A stretch of 9,423 nucleotides of DNA from Bacteroidota bacterium. GTDB lineage: Bacteria; Bacteroidota; Bacteroidia; Chitinophagales; Chitinophagaceae. The notes beneath the pieces were generated by a model that saw nothing but the letters and a program-made list of their open reading frames with translations, made no database searches and was not told the origin of the DNA. The DNA is taken from positions 1 to 9,423 of the forward strand of contig JAEWAC010000076.1 in the NCBI GenBank assembly GCA_023391895.1, written 5' to 3'. The translations under genes were made by a program, and so were the position numbers. This document shows, piece after piece, positions 1-6,898 of this stretch (positions are counted from its first letter, which is position 1; each line of letters begins with the position of its first letter).

Positions 1-1
1 G

Positions 2-1861
2 GTTACCATTAATGATGCTTTCTGGACGCCCCGCCAGAAAACGGTGGCTGAAGCTACCCTGAAAGCCTGTATGGATTATACCGAAAACAAAACCGGCCGC
101 ATCCGCAATTTTGAAAGGGCCGCTACCCACCAGCCAGGAAAACATGCAGGCATTTATTACGATGATTCGGATGTGTACAAAGCCCTGGAGGCAATGGCTT
201 ATTCACTGCGCACCCATCCTAACCCGTTACTGGAAGCCAAGGCCGATGAATGGATTGAGAAAATTGCCGCCGCCCAGCTGCCGGATGGATATTTAAACAC
301 ATATTACACGCTGACCGGTTTGGACAAGCGCTGGACCGATATGGAAAAACACGAAGACTATTGCGCAGGCCACCTCATAGAAGCCGCCATTGCCTACCAC
401 AATACCACCGGCAAGCGCAAACTGCTGGACGTTGCCATCCGCTTTGCCGATCATATCGATTCTACCTTTCGTCTGGGCAATCGCAACTGGGTGTCGGGTC
501 ACCAGGAAATTGAACTGGCGCTGATGAAACTGTACCACCACACAAAGCAGGAAAAATACCTGCAGCTGGCCCAGTGGTTTTTGGAGCAGCGGGGCCGTGG
601 CTATGGCAAAGGCGTGATCTGGGACCAGTGGAAAGACCCGAAGTATTGCCAGGATGATGTGCCGGTGAAAGAACAGAAAGAAATTACGGGACATGCCGTG
701 CGGGCCATGTATTTGTATACCGGTGCCGCCGATGTAGCGGCTGTCACCAACGATGCCGGTTATGTCAACGCCATGAATACGGTTTGGGAAGATGTGGTGT
801 ACCGAAATATGTACCTTACCGGCGGCATTGGCGCCCAGGCCCGCAACGAGGGTTTTGGCATAGACTACGACCTGCCGAACGAACTGGCTTACAGTGAAAC
901 CTGCGCTTCGGTCGGTATGGTGTTTTGGAACCAGCGCATGAACATGCTTTCCGGTAATGCTAAGTTTGTAGATGTGCTGGAAAGAAGCCTGTACAACGGC
1001 GCCCTCGACGGACTGTCATTATCCGGTGACCGTTTCTTTTATGGCAATCCCCTGGCTTCCACCGGTACCCACAACCGCCGGGAGTGGTTTGGCACCGCCT
1101 GTTGTCCTTCCAACATTGCCCGCCTGGTGGCTTCTGTTGGTAATTATATTTACAGCACTTCAGCCAATGGGGTATGGGTCAATTTGTTTATTGGCAGCCA
1201 AACCAAAGTAAAAGTGGGTGGCACCGACGTGGCATTGATCCTGCAAACCGGCTATCCGTGGAAAGGCCATACCACATTAAATGTGCTACCGGCCAAAAAG
1301 AAAGCCTTTGCATTGAATGTGCGCATACCAGGCTGGCTGTCGCAGCCGGTGCCGGGCGCATTGTACCGCTATGCCGATGGAAAAAACCTGAAACCGGAAA
1401 TAAAAGTAAACGGCAAAACGACTGACTATACAATGGGGAATGGCTATGCCGTGATCAACAGGACCTGGAATAAAGGCGATGTGGTTTCGATTGATTTTCC
1501 GATGGAGGTACGCACTGTGGTGAGCCGGCCGGAGGTAAAGCAAAACCAGGGCCGCATGGCGCTGCAGTACGGCCCGTTGGTATACTGTGTGGAAGGAGCA
1601 GACAACGGCGGAAATGCCTGGAACCTGGTGGTGCCGGAGCAAACCCGGTTTGAAACCACTTACCAGGCTGACCTGCTGGGCGGTATCAATACCATTGAGT
1701 TTGAAGCGCCGGTAGTAGAGGTGTCAAAAGATGGTAAAGCGGTTACCACCGTTGTTAAAAAAGTTACCGCCATTCCTTATTACGCCTGGAACAACCGGGG
1801 CGCCAATCCCATGCAGATGTGGCTGCCCATAGCCGTAAGTGACATCAAGATCAATTACTGA
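2..1861 (+). CDS. GH127-like beta-L-arabinofuranosidase (DUF1680), 5' end missing
   Basis: Retaining glycoside hydrolase that would release terminal beta-L-arabinofuranose from plant arabinans or glycoproteins. The reading frame is open from base 2, and the residues there (VTINDAFWTPRQK) are typical of the family N-terminus, so the true start lies left of the window. The GTG at 44 is internal. Family signatures in order: TGRIRNF, DVYKALEAMAY, YCAGHLIEAA, GHAVRAMYLYTG, MYLTGGIGA, AYSETCASVG and CCPSN. By comparison with B. longum HypBA1, the acid/base Glu322 corresponds to codon 848-850 and zinc ligands Glu338/Cys340 to codons 896 and 902. Cys417 (nucleophile) and Cys418 correspond to the CC at 1100-1105. 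The 16-residue spacing between the two glutamates is kept. The C-terminal part is beta-rich, as in the family. Any signal peptide lies outside the window. Substrate specificity within GH127/GH146 relatives is not certain. Confidence 0.9.
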   Translation, partial: VTINDAFWTPRQKTVAEATLKACMDYTENKTGRIRNFERAATHQPGKHAGIYYDDSDVYKALEAMAYSLRTHPNPLLEAKADEWIEKIAAAQLPDGYLNTYYTLTGLDKRWTDMEKHEDYCAGHLIEAAIAYHNTTGKRKLLDVAIRFADHIDSTFRLGNRNWVSGHQEIELALMKLYHHTKQEKYLQLAQWFLEQRGRGYGKGVIWDQWKDPKYCQDDVPVKEQKEITGHAVRAMYLYTGAADVAAVTNDAGYVNAMNTVWEDVVYRNMYLTGGIGAQARNEGFGIDYDLPNELAYSETCASVGMVFWNQRMNMLSGNAKFVDVLERSLYNGALDGLSLSGDRFFYGNPLASTGTHNRREWFGTACCPSNIARLVASVGNYIYSTSANGVWVNLFIGSQTKVKVGGTDVALILQTGYPWKGHTTLNVLPAKKKAFALNVRIPGWLSQPVPGALYRYADGKNLKPEIKVNGKTTDYTMGNGYAVINRTWNKGDVVSIDFPMEVRTVVSRPEVKQNQGRMALQYGPLVYCVEGADNGGNAWNLVVPEQTRFETTYQADLLGGINTIEFEAPVVEVSKDGKAVTTVVKKVTAIPYYAWNNRGANPMQMWLPIAVSDIKINY

Positions 1862-2418
1862 CGTCAACCAGAATATTGGTTTTTAAAGAAGTGGGTTAAC
1901 AGCAGTGATAGCTGATACGGGTTCTTTGTACAGGTTGTTGAATAAGTAAATTCATACAAGGAACCTTTTTCTTTTGCACTACGCACCATCATTGGCGCTA
2001 GTAAAGATCTATGTCATACCGCATGGCTTTTTTTACCTGACGTATAGCTTTTTTAAAATGCCGCGCTATATGGGGTTTTAAAGAAGTTGCCATTGCATCG
2101 CGAATCAACAGATTGTTTACCGGCAGGCACATTGGCTATAGCTATTTGATTAACATAAGATGCCTCTGTGAAACGGGTGGAATGATTTTCTATTTGGCTA
2201 GTCCTTCCTTTTTAAACAAGCCGTTTTACCTTCAGAAATCAACCCCCAGCTTTCATTACTGTTTGCTGTACAGCGTTATGGCTTTTCCACCAAAATGGGA
2301 ATATGGCTTAATTTGCTTACCTTCAGCACATCCTTTTCAAACCTACAAGCCAGGCTTTTTAAAATTTCCAATTACACAGGCTTCCCTTCGGGTATCCTGT
2401 ACCTGTAAAAGACTGCTT
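1862..2418. other. 557-base intergenic stretch with no convincing gene
   Basis: This stretch separates the arabinofuranosidase from the signal-peptide gene. It is AT-rich. A frame is open from 2113 into the downstream gene, but its translation before 2419 resembles no protein and has no domain pattern. Two near-copies of a GGTTTT(T)AAAGAAGT motif lie at 1878-1892 and 2074-2087. A 7-bp inverted repeat with one G-T pair (2010-2016 with 2038-2044) has T-runs in and after its loop. No exact TAnnTTTG -7 box was found, so the promoter of the downstream gene is not located. Confidence 0.6.
1866..1884 (+). terminator. weak terminator-like hairpin after the arabinofuranosidase
   Basis: AACCA (1866-1870) and TGGTT (1877-1881) can pair around a 6-base loop, and three more T residues follow. 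It starts four bases after the stop codon, which is where an intrinsic terminator would lie. The stem has only 5 bp with two G-C pairs, so chance is a real alternative. Confidence 0.22.
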
Positions 2419-3144
2419 ATGAAACGCATCCTTGTTTACACCTTGTTTTTTTTGCTGGCACAGCCGCTGTACGCTACTTCTATTATTGTCCTCATCACAC
2501 CGGGCTATATTGTCATGGGGGCCGATAGCAAGCGCATGATCATAGACGCCGAATCGAATGTAACTACCAATCAAACGGTTTGTAAAATTCGCAGGGCCAA
2601 TAATTATTGTTATGCACTGGCCGGTTTGGTGGCTTCGCCCGCTACGGCTTACTCCGCCGACAGCATTGTGCAGCACCAGCTTAAAACAGCCGCCACGCAT
2701 ACACAGGCTATTGCCGGTATCAAAAAAAGCATTCAAAAAGCTTTGTACAAAGAGCTGACCTACCAAAAGAAAAACCAGCCGCTATCGTATCAAAAAATGC
2801 TGCAGTCAAAAGAGCACCTGCTGGAGGTGGTGATTTTAAGTGTAAAGAATAACGTGCCGCATGTGCAAATCGTAGGGTTTGAGCTGCGTGGTGACCAGTC
2901 CATCCAGGTAAAAGCCTATACGGCTTCCTGTCCGGGCGATTGCCCCACCGGTCAGGTGCAGTTGTACTTTCTGGGCGAATATTCCGAAATTGAAAACAAC
3001 CTGAGCCGCCAACCCCAGGGCCAGGACCCGGTATCACTGGTAGAGCGGCTGATCACCATTCAGTCCCAGGCAACGCCTTCTTCGGTGGGCACACCGGTCA
3101 ATATTGTAAAATATACTACCGAAGGGGTGGAGTGGATCAAGTAA
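2419..3144 (+). CDS. exported proteasome-like Ntn hydrolase (predicted N-terminal threonine)
   Basis: 241-residue protein, function unknown. Residues 1-19 (MKRILVYTLFFLLAQPLYA) look like a Sec signal peptide with a K-R start, a hydrophobic core and a cut after Ala19. The next residue is Thr20, followed by SIIVLITPGYIVMGADSK, which resembles the first strands of proteasome beta subunits and HslV (TTxxxxxxxxGVVxAAD). Taking Thr20 as Thr1, Asp36 falls exactly at Asp17. Lys56, in QTVCKI, matches Lys33 after a four-residue insertion, and Gly69 in ALAGL fits Gly47. The C-terminal GTPVNIVKYTTEG resembles the last family strands. The proteasome Ser129 and Asp166 equivalents are not evident: G186-E187 and a Pro/Ser stretch stand there. 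Cys171 and Cys175 could form a disulfide in the periplasm. ATG 2419 was chosen because the longer in-frame extension is not protein-like. Proteolytic or amidohydrolase activity is inference. Confidence 0.7.
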   Translation: MKRILVYTLFFLLAQPLYATSIIVLITPGYIVMGADSKRMIIDAESNVTTNQTVCKIRRANNYCYALAGLVASPATAYSADSIVQHQLKTAATHTQAIAGIKKSIQKALYKELTYQKKNQPLSYQKMLQSKEHLLEVVILSVKNNVPHVQIVGFELRGDQSIQVKAYTASCPGDCPTGQVQLYFLGEYSEIENNLSRQPQGQDPVSLVERLITIQSQATPSSVGTPVNIVKYTTEGVEWIK

Positions 3145-3245
3145 TGTTGAGCTGCAAATCCTTATACAGAACGATTATCAGGAGTATGATTTGGTATTCA
3201 CTATTGACCAAAGGGTTTCATAAATGATTGAAAGCAAGAAGCAAC

Positions 3246-3270
3246 ACGGGAAGCCTTGGTAACGGCTGTG
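3246..3270 (-). terminator. possible bulged hairpin between convergent genes
   Basis: On either strand, CAC plus AGCC can pair with GGCTGTG around an 8-base loop, with a 4-base bulge. It lies immediately after the response-regulator stop on the minus strand, in the 127-base gap between two convergent genes. No clean T-run follows, so a function in termination is weakly supported. Confidence 0.2.
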
Positions 3271-3271
3271 C

Positions 3272-3904
3272 TTAGATAAGGTTGTTCTCCAGTGCATAAC
3301 GGGTAATATCCGCATTGGATTTAAAGTTCATTTTTTCCAAAATTCTTGCCTTGTAGGTGCTGATGGTATTGGCGCTTAAAAAATATTGTTCCGCAATTTC
3401 GGATACCGACTTTCCTTTTGCCAGGTGTTTAAAAACCTCAAATTCGCGGTTGGAAAGGGTTTCGTGCAAGGGTTTACTGGAAACTTCATGATCTAGCAGT
3501 GTTACCAGTTTCTCCGCAATCTTTTGTGAAATATATCTTTTCCCTGCCAGCACCTGGTTGATAGCCAGGGCTAATTCATTAGGGGCGGCGTCTTTGGTCA
3601 AATAACCGGAAGCGCCGGCTTTCAAAGCCCGGATGGCGTATTGTTCTTCCGGATGGATGCTTAACAGCAAAAAGGGCATATGGGGTTTTTGAGCTTTTAT
3701 TTCGTTCAGCGCATCCAGGCCGGTTCTGCCGGGCATCGACAGGTCGGATATAATCAGGTGGTAGTCATTTTTCAATACTTTGTTGATCAGCATTTCGGCG
3801 CTGTTTACTTCATCGATCGAGGCTTGGGGTACATTTTCCTGGATCAACTGTATCAGGCCTTTTCGTACAATGGCATGGTCGTCGGCAATGATAATCCTGA
3901 TCAT
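3272..3904 (-). CDS. NarL/FixJ-family response regulator (receiver + LuxR-type HTH)
   Basis: Cytoplasmic DNA-binding response regulator of 210 residues, the usual length. The receiver domain (about 2-120) has the acidic pair Asp8-Asp9, phospho-acceptor Asp54 in ISDLSMPG, Ser82 at the switch position and Lys104 in YLTKDA. The LuxR-type helix-turn-helix (about 145-207) has LSNREFEVFKHLAKGKS followed by the recognition helix in SANTISTYKARILEKM. The gene begins 21 bases after the kinase stop on the same strand. This argues for one transcript and for the kinase being its phosphodonor, since HisKA_3 kinases usually pair with NarL-type regulators. The target promoters are unknown. All key phosphorylation residues are intact. 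Confidence 0.97.
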   Translation of the reverse strand: MIRIIIADDHAIVRKGLIQLIQENVPQASIDEVNSAEMLINKVLKNDYHLIISDLSMPGRTGLDALNEIKAQKPHMPFLLLSIHPEEQYAIRALKAGASGYLTKDAAPNELALAINQVLAGKRYISQKIAEKLVTLLDHEVSSKPLHETLSNREFEVFKHLAKGKSVSEIAEQYFLSANTISTYKARILEKMNFKSNADITRYALENNLI

Positions 3905-3925
3905 ACTCTATAGGGATTTTAAGTT

Positions 3926-5818
3926 TTATAAAGGTATGGTAACGTGGAGCTGCGTGCCCTGGCCCGGTGTGCTGGTCAGGTGCAGCTGTCCGGCCAGGGA
4001 GGTAGCCCGTTCTTGGATGCCTAAAAGACCAAAAGACCTTTTTCTATCGATCGAATGGATGTCAAACCCCCTGCCATTATCATGAACATTCAAATACACG
4101 GTTTGGTTGTCCATAATCAGTTCTGTATTGACCTCCGTAGCCTGGCTGTGCCGCCCGATGTTGGTGAGCGACTCCTGCAAGATCCTGAACAAAGCCGTGG
4201 CGGTTTTAGCGGGTATTACAGACAAATCGCCGCTGCTGAAAAGATGACATTTAATGCCGGAACGTTTTTCAAATTCGTTCTGCTGCCAGGCTATGGCTTC
4301 TTGCAGGCCAAGGTCGTCCAGCATGCTGGGGCGCAGTTCCGATGATATATGCCGGATGGAAGCTCCCATCTCATCCATCAGCGCAAATATGTTGGCAATC
4401 CTGTCTTCAAACTTAACAGAAACACCTTCGCACTTTTTGATCAGGGAGGCAAACTCCATGCGCAGGGCGGTCAGTTGCTGTCCAAGCTCGTCATGCAGTT
4501 CGCGGGCAATGGTGGTTCTTTCCTGCTCCCTGATTTGTTGCAGGTAAGAAGACAGGTCGCGCAGTTGCCGGTTGGCCTGCTGTAGTTTTTTTTCATTTTC
4601 CTTTTGAGCGGAAATGTCCATGGTGGCACCCATCAGCCGGCACGGCTTTCCCTGTTCATCATACACCAGGTAACAACGGTCCAGGATGTTATGGTATCGG
4701 CCATCTGCCAGCAGCATGCGGTATTCATTGGTCCAGGTGGAATTGCCTTCTTTCAAAGCATTATGATAACTTTCATATATAAGCGGTCTGTCGTCCGGGT
4801 GTATTTTTGCTATCCAGACATCGATATTGGGTTTTTGGTTTTTATCAAATCCAAACATCTGGTACACATGGCCATTCCACCACACCTCCTTGTTGACCAT
4901 GTCGTAATCCCAAATCCCGTCATTGGTGGCTTTGGAAATCAGCTGAAAACGTTCATTCGATTTTTTCAGTTTTTCTTCCGCTTCTTTCCGCAGCGTTACA
5001 TCCACTGTAGTACCAATAACTTTTACCGGTTCTCCGGTTTCGCTGTACTGCACATAGCCCCGGTCCATGTAATACTTGTAGCTGTTGTCCTGCTGGCGAA
5101 AGCGGTATTCCGTAATCCAGATTTCTATTTGATGCCGGAGTGTTTCTGAAAAGGCAGCTGCAACAACAGGTAGGTCTTCCGGGTGTACCCTGGAGGCCCA
5201 CATGGCCTGGTTCAGTTCATCGGTTGAAGAGATGCCATATAGCCGGCAAATATTTTCATTCCAGACCACCTTTTTAGTATGGATGTCATATTCCCAAAAA
5301 CTATCGTTGGTGGCTTTCATCAACAGGTCAAAATGCTCTTTTAGGTCTACCAGCTTTTTTTCTGTTTCTTTTTGCTCGGTTACATCATAAAAAAAAGAAT
5401 ACACACTGCTCGGAACGCCATTGCTGTCCTTCAATACGGAGTTGTACCATTCGCAGTAAATGACCTTTTTGTCTTTTGTATAATTCCTATTAACGCTGTG
5501 CAAATAGGTCAGCCCATGATGAAAGATCTGATTGGTAATTTGGTCAATTTTGGGTAATTCCTCTTCTAAAATAAAGGGGATATCAAAAATATATTTGCCG
5601 AGTACTTCTTCTGCCTTCCAGCCCAGTATTTTTTCCGCCTGCCCTGACCAGTAAGCCACCCTTGCTTCTTTGTCCCATTCAATAATGGCCATTGGAATAT
5701 TCTCCAGGTGAAGGTTGATCTTCTGAAGGGCCATGTGCAGGTTGATGTCGTTATCCTGCGCTAAAGCACCCAAATGGTTGTTCATGATGAGATAGGTTGA
5801 TCCTAAAATTAAAAGCAT
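3926..5818 (-). CDS. soluble three-PAS sensor histidine kinase (HisKA_3 / HATPase_c)
   Basis: Sensor kinase of up to 630 residues that autophosphorylates on histidine and should pass phosphate to the downstream regulator. Domains in order: PAS1 (about 28-150), PAS2 with PAC (about 161-285), PAS3 with PAC (about 288-410), a helical linker, then the HisKA_3 dimerisation domain with phospho-acceptor His442 in ARELHDELGQQ. The ATP-binding domain has an N-box with Glu549 and Asn553 (ESLTNIGRHS), a G1 box at Asp580 (DNGRGFD) and a G2 box at Gly597 (SFGLLGI). No membrane segment is seen beyond a short hydrophobic N-terminus, so sensing is probably cytosolic, through a PAS ligand that cannot be identified here. 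The start is uncertain: ATG 5818 is used, but ATG 5785 (residue 12) is equally plausible and would remove MLLILGSTYLI. Neither has a clear ribosome binding site. PAS2 and PAS3 are very alike. Confidence 0.95.
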   Translation of the reverse strand: MLLILGSTYLIMNNHLGALAQDNDINLHMALQKINLHLENIPMAIIEWDKEARVAYWSGQAEKILGWKAEEVLGKYIFDIPFILEEELPKIDQITNQIFHHGLTYLHSVNRNYTKDKKVIYCEWYNSVLKDSNGVPSSVYSFFYDVTEQKETEKKLVDLKEHFDLLMKATNDSFWEYDIHTKKVVWNENICRLYGISSTDELNQAMWASRVHPEDLPVVAAAFSETLRHQIEIWITEYRFRQQDNSYKYYMDRGYVQYSETGEPVKVIGTTVDVTLRKEAEEKLKKSNERFQLISKATNDGIWDYDMVNKEVWWNGHVYQMFGFDKNQKPNIDVWIAKIHPDDRPLIYESYHNALKEGNSTWTNEYRMLLADGRYHNILDRCYLVYDEQGKPCRLMGATMDISAQKENEKKLQQANRQLRDLSSYLQQIREQERTTIARELHDELGQQLTALRMEFASLIKKCEGVSVKFEDRIANIFALMDEMGASIRHISSELRPSMLDDLGLQEAIAWQQNEFEKRSGIKCHLFSSGDLSVIPAKTATALFRILQESLTNIGRHSQATEVNTELIMDNQTVYLNVHDNGRGFDIHSIDRKRSFGLLGIQERATSLAGQLHLTSTPGQGTQLHVTIPL

Positions 5819-6108
5819 TTCAATTGCAGGCCAGACCGAAGCTTACCTGCTGCAAGATTGGGTTAAAAGTTAAGTTATTAAGTAAGAAAAATTTTGATAA
5901 AGTTTCCGGTGGCCGCAATATGGAGTTTTTAAAGCTTTTTGGGATCTAAAAAGGACGGTTCCTGAAAGCCAACCGAATGACCATTGCAACCTTAATGGGT
6001 TTTTGAAAAAGTCTGGATGAGGTACAAAAAGGCAGTATTGGAGTACGCATTTCAGTACCGTCTCATGGTGTTTGATGCAAACGGCATTTTCATGAGGTTT
6101 TTCCGCTA
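5819..6108. other. 290-base intergenic region upstream of the kinase gene
   Basis: This is non-coding sequence between the ArsR gene's stop and the kinase start, both on the minus strand. It presumably carries the kinase promoter. On the minus strand TAACTTTT, about 50 bases before the start, matches 7 of 8 positions of the Bacteroidota -7 consensus TAnnTTTG, but no clear -33 partner was found. It also holds a motif at 5918-5934 and one copy of an exact 20-base repeat (5992-6011). No open frame of interest was found. Confidence 0.5.
5992..6011 (+). repeat. 20-base exact direct repeat, copy 1
   Basis: TTAATGGGTTTTTGAAAAAG occurs here and again at 7831-7850. This copy lies in intergenic DNA downstream of the ArsR gene. 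Its core TTTTTGAAAAA is a perfect inverted repeat around one G. The flanks differ, so the shared block ends sharply. Confidence 0.85.
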
Positions 6109-6426
6109 TTATAAAATGCCCTGCACCAACTGCTGTACATATCGCAGTCGTTCATAATTGACGAAATAGTAAATAAACTTTCCCTCCCGCTTGGTTGTAA
6201 CAAAGCCGGTGCGCCTTAAAATGGCCAGGTGCTGGGAGGCAACTGATTGTTCTATTCTTAGCTTAATGTACAATTCTGTGACCGTAATCTTTTTTTGGGC
6301 GTGAATGACGCCTAGCATTCGCTGGCGGAGTTGGTGATTGATGGCTCTTAAAATCATCGCCCCTTTGCTCAGGTTCAATAGGTTAATGCTCAGTTCTTCT
6401 TTATGCATAACAGTCGGTAAATTCAT
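6109..6426 (-). CDS. ArsR-family winged-helix repressor without cysteines
   Basis: Small cytoplasmic transcriptional regulator of 105 residues, typical for ArsR/SmtB proteins. The winged helix shows LSKGAMILRAINHQLRQRML (about 19-38) and helix-turn-helix VTELYIKL. The recognition helix is SVASQHLAILRRTGFV (61-76), and the wing is KREGKFIYYFVN (79-90). There is no cysteine, so the classical ELCVCD metal site and any thiol sensing within the protein are absent. The ligand is unknown. The gene is divergent from the VOC dioxygenase gene 472 bases away and could repress it and itself (inference). ATG 6426 is used. ATG 6408 (Met7) is also possible. An A-rich GAGAAAAACAATACT precedes the start, and TAATTTTA about 30 bases upstream is a weak -7 candidate. 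Confidence 0.9.
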   Translation of the reverse strand: MNLPTVMHKEELSINLLNLSKGAMILRAINHQLRQRMLGVIHAQKKITVTELYIKLRIEQSVASQHLAILRRTGFVTTKREGKFIYYFVNYERLRYVQQLVQGIL

Positions 6427-6741
6427 AGTATTGTTTTTCTCTATATTAAAATTACCGATAACTTATTAGGATATGAGAATGAATGCCTTTTTACTAAAAG
6501 TCTACAAAACAAACAAGGCAGCACTACGTGCCTGTCGAGTAATCACTACAAGTGTCACCTTCTTTGCTGCTGCAACAAGTGCCTGAAGCTCCCTGCTAAT
6601 GAGTTCAAAAGCAGAAGTGCATTGCAGTCAAACGACAAGCCATACGCCTGGCGGCTAAAAGATTTACGGATCAGCTTCAATGCCTGTGCCTATCAGAGCC
6701 CGTTTGCTTTGCTCCGCCATCGCTACCTTTGATACAGGCCG

Positions 6742-6755
6742 TTGATTTAGATCAA
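6742..6755. promoter_or_regulatory. TTGAT-N4-ATCAA inverted repeat, operator candidate
   Basis: A perfect 5-4-5 inverted repeat (TTGATTTAGATCAA) lies about 47 bases upstream of a -7 box candidate for the VOC operon. Dyads of this size are typical of dimeric winged-helix repressor sites, and an ArsR gene is adjacent. Only one copy was noticed, so binding is a guess. Confidence 0.2.
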
Positions 6756-6801
6756 TGCCATTAATTATTCTATCTCAATACCTCATACATGGCTTCTATG
6801 A

Positions 6802-6809
6802 TAAATTTG
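6802..6809 (+). promoter_or_regulatory. Bacteroidota-type -7 box TAAATTTG
   Basis: The octamer matches the Bacteroidota sigma consensus TAnnTTTG exactly and lies about 90 bases before the VOC dioxygenase start, giving a leader of roughly 80 bases. No convincing TTTG -33 element precedes it at 19-21 bases. Octamers of this form arise by chance several times in a window this size. Confidence 0.3.
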
Positions 6810-6898
6810 TAGTAAGGAAATGGATTGAACATAAGAGCGGAAAGTGGATCAAGGCACGCCATCCTCCAACTGTGAAAAAAAAGTTTAAAACTTCATAT

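Larger units (their letters stand above)
6427..6898. other. 472-base divergent intergenic region
   Basis: This is the shared regulatory region between the ArsR gene and the VOC operon. It is long for a simple divergent promoter. On the plus strand one frame stays open from 6421 to 6732, but it has no ATG and its cysteine-rich translation is not recognisable. A 37-codon ATG frame (6473-6586) is also present and unsupported. Small inverted repeats occur: GCAC-TAC-GTGC near 6524 and TTGAT-N4-ATCAA at 6742. No known riboswitch or tRNA fold was recognised. Confidence 0.5.

Noticed and set aside
293..694. 133-codon minus-strand open frame inside the arabinofuranosidase gene
   Set aside because: It is antisense to conserved GH127 motifs and has no family resemblance.
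2113..2418. 102-codon in-frame N-terminal extension of the Ntn-like gene
   Set aside because: Its translation has no domain-like pattern, and it would bury the obvious signal peptide beginning MKRILVYTLF at 2419.
3677..3705. Further match to the GGGGTTTTTGAG-like motif inside the response regulator
   Set aside because: It lies in conserved receiver-domain coding sequence (KAQKPH), so it is explained by the protein.
4604..5149. 181-codon plus-strand open frame inside the kinase gene
   Set aside because: It is antisense to the PAS2/PAS3 coding region, whose protein signatures are unambiguous. Its own translation is an unstructured hydrophobic mix.
6421..6732. Open plus-strand frame of 103 codons opposite the ArsR leader
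   Set aside because: It has no ATG, a cysteine-rich translation with no recognisable pattern, and overlaps the likely divergent promoters.
6755..6898. 48-codon in-frame extension of the VOC dioxygenase
   Set aside because: The family N-terminus begins right after ATG 6899. The extension is unlike VOC proteins and contains the candidate promoter.
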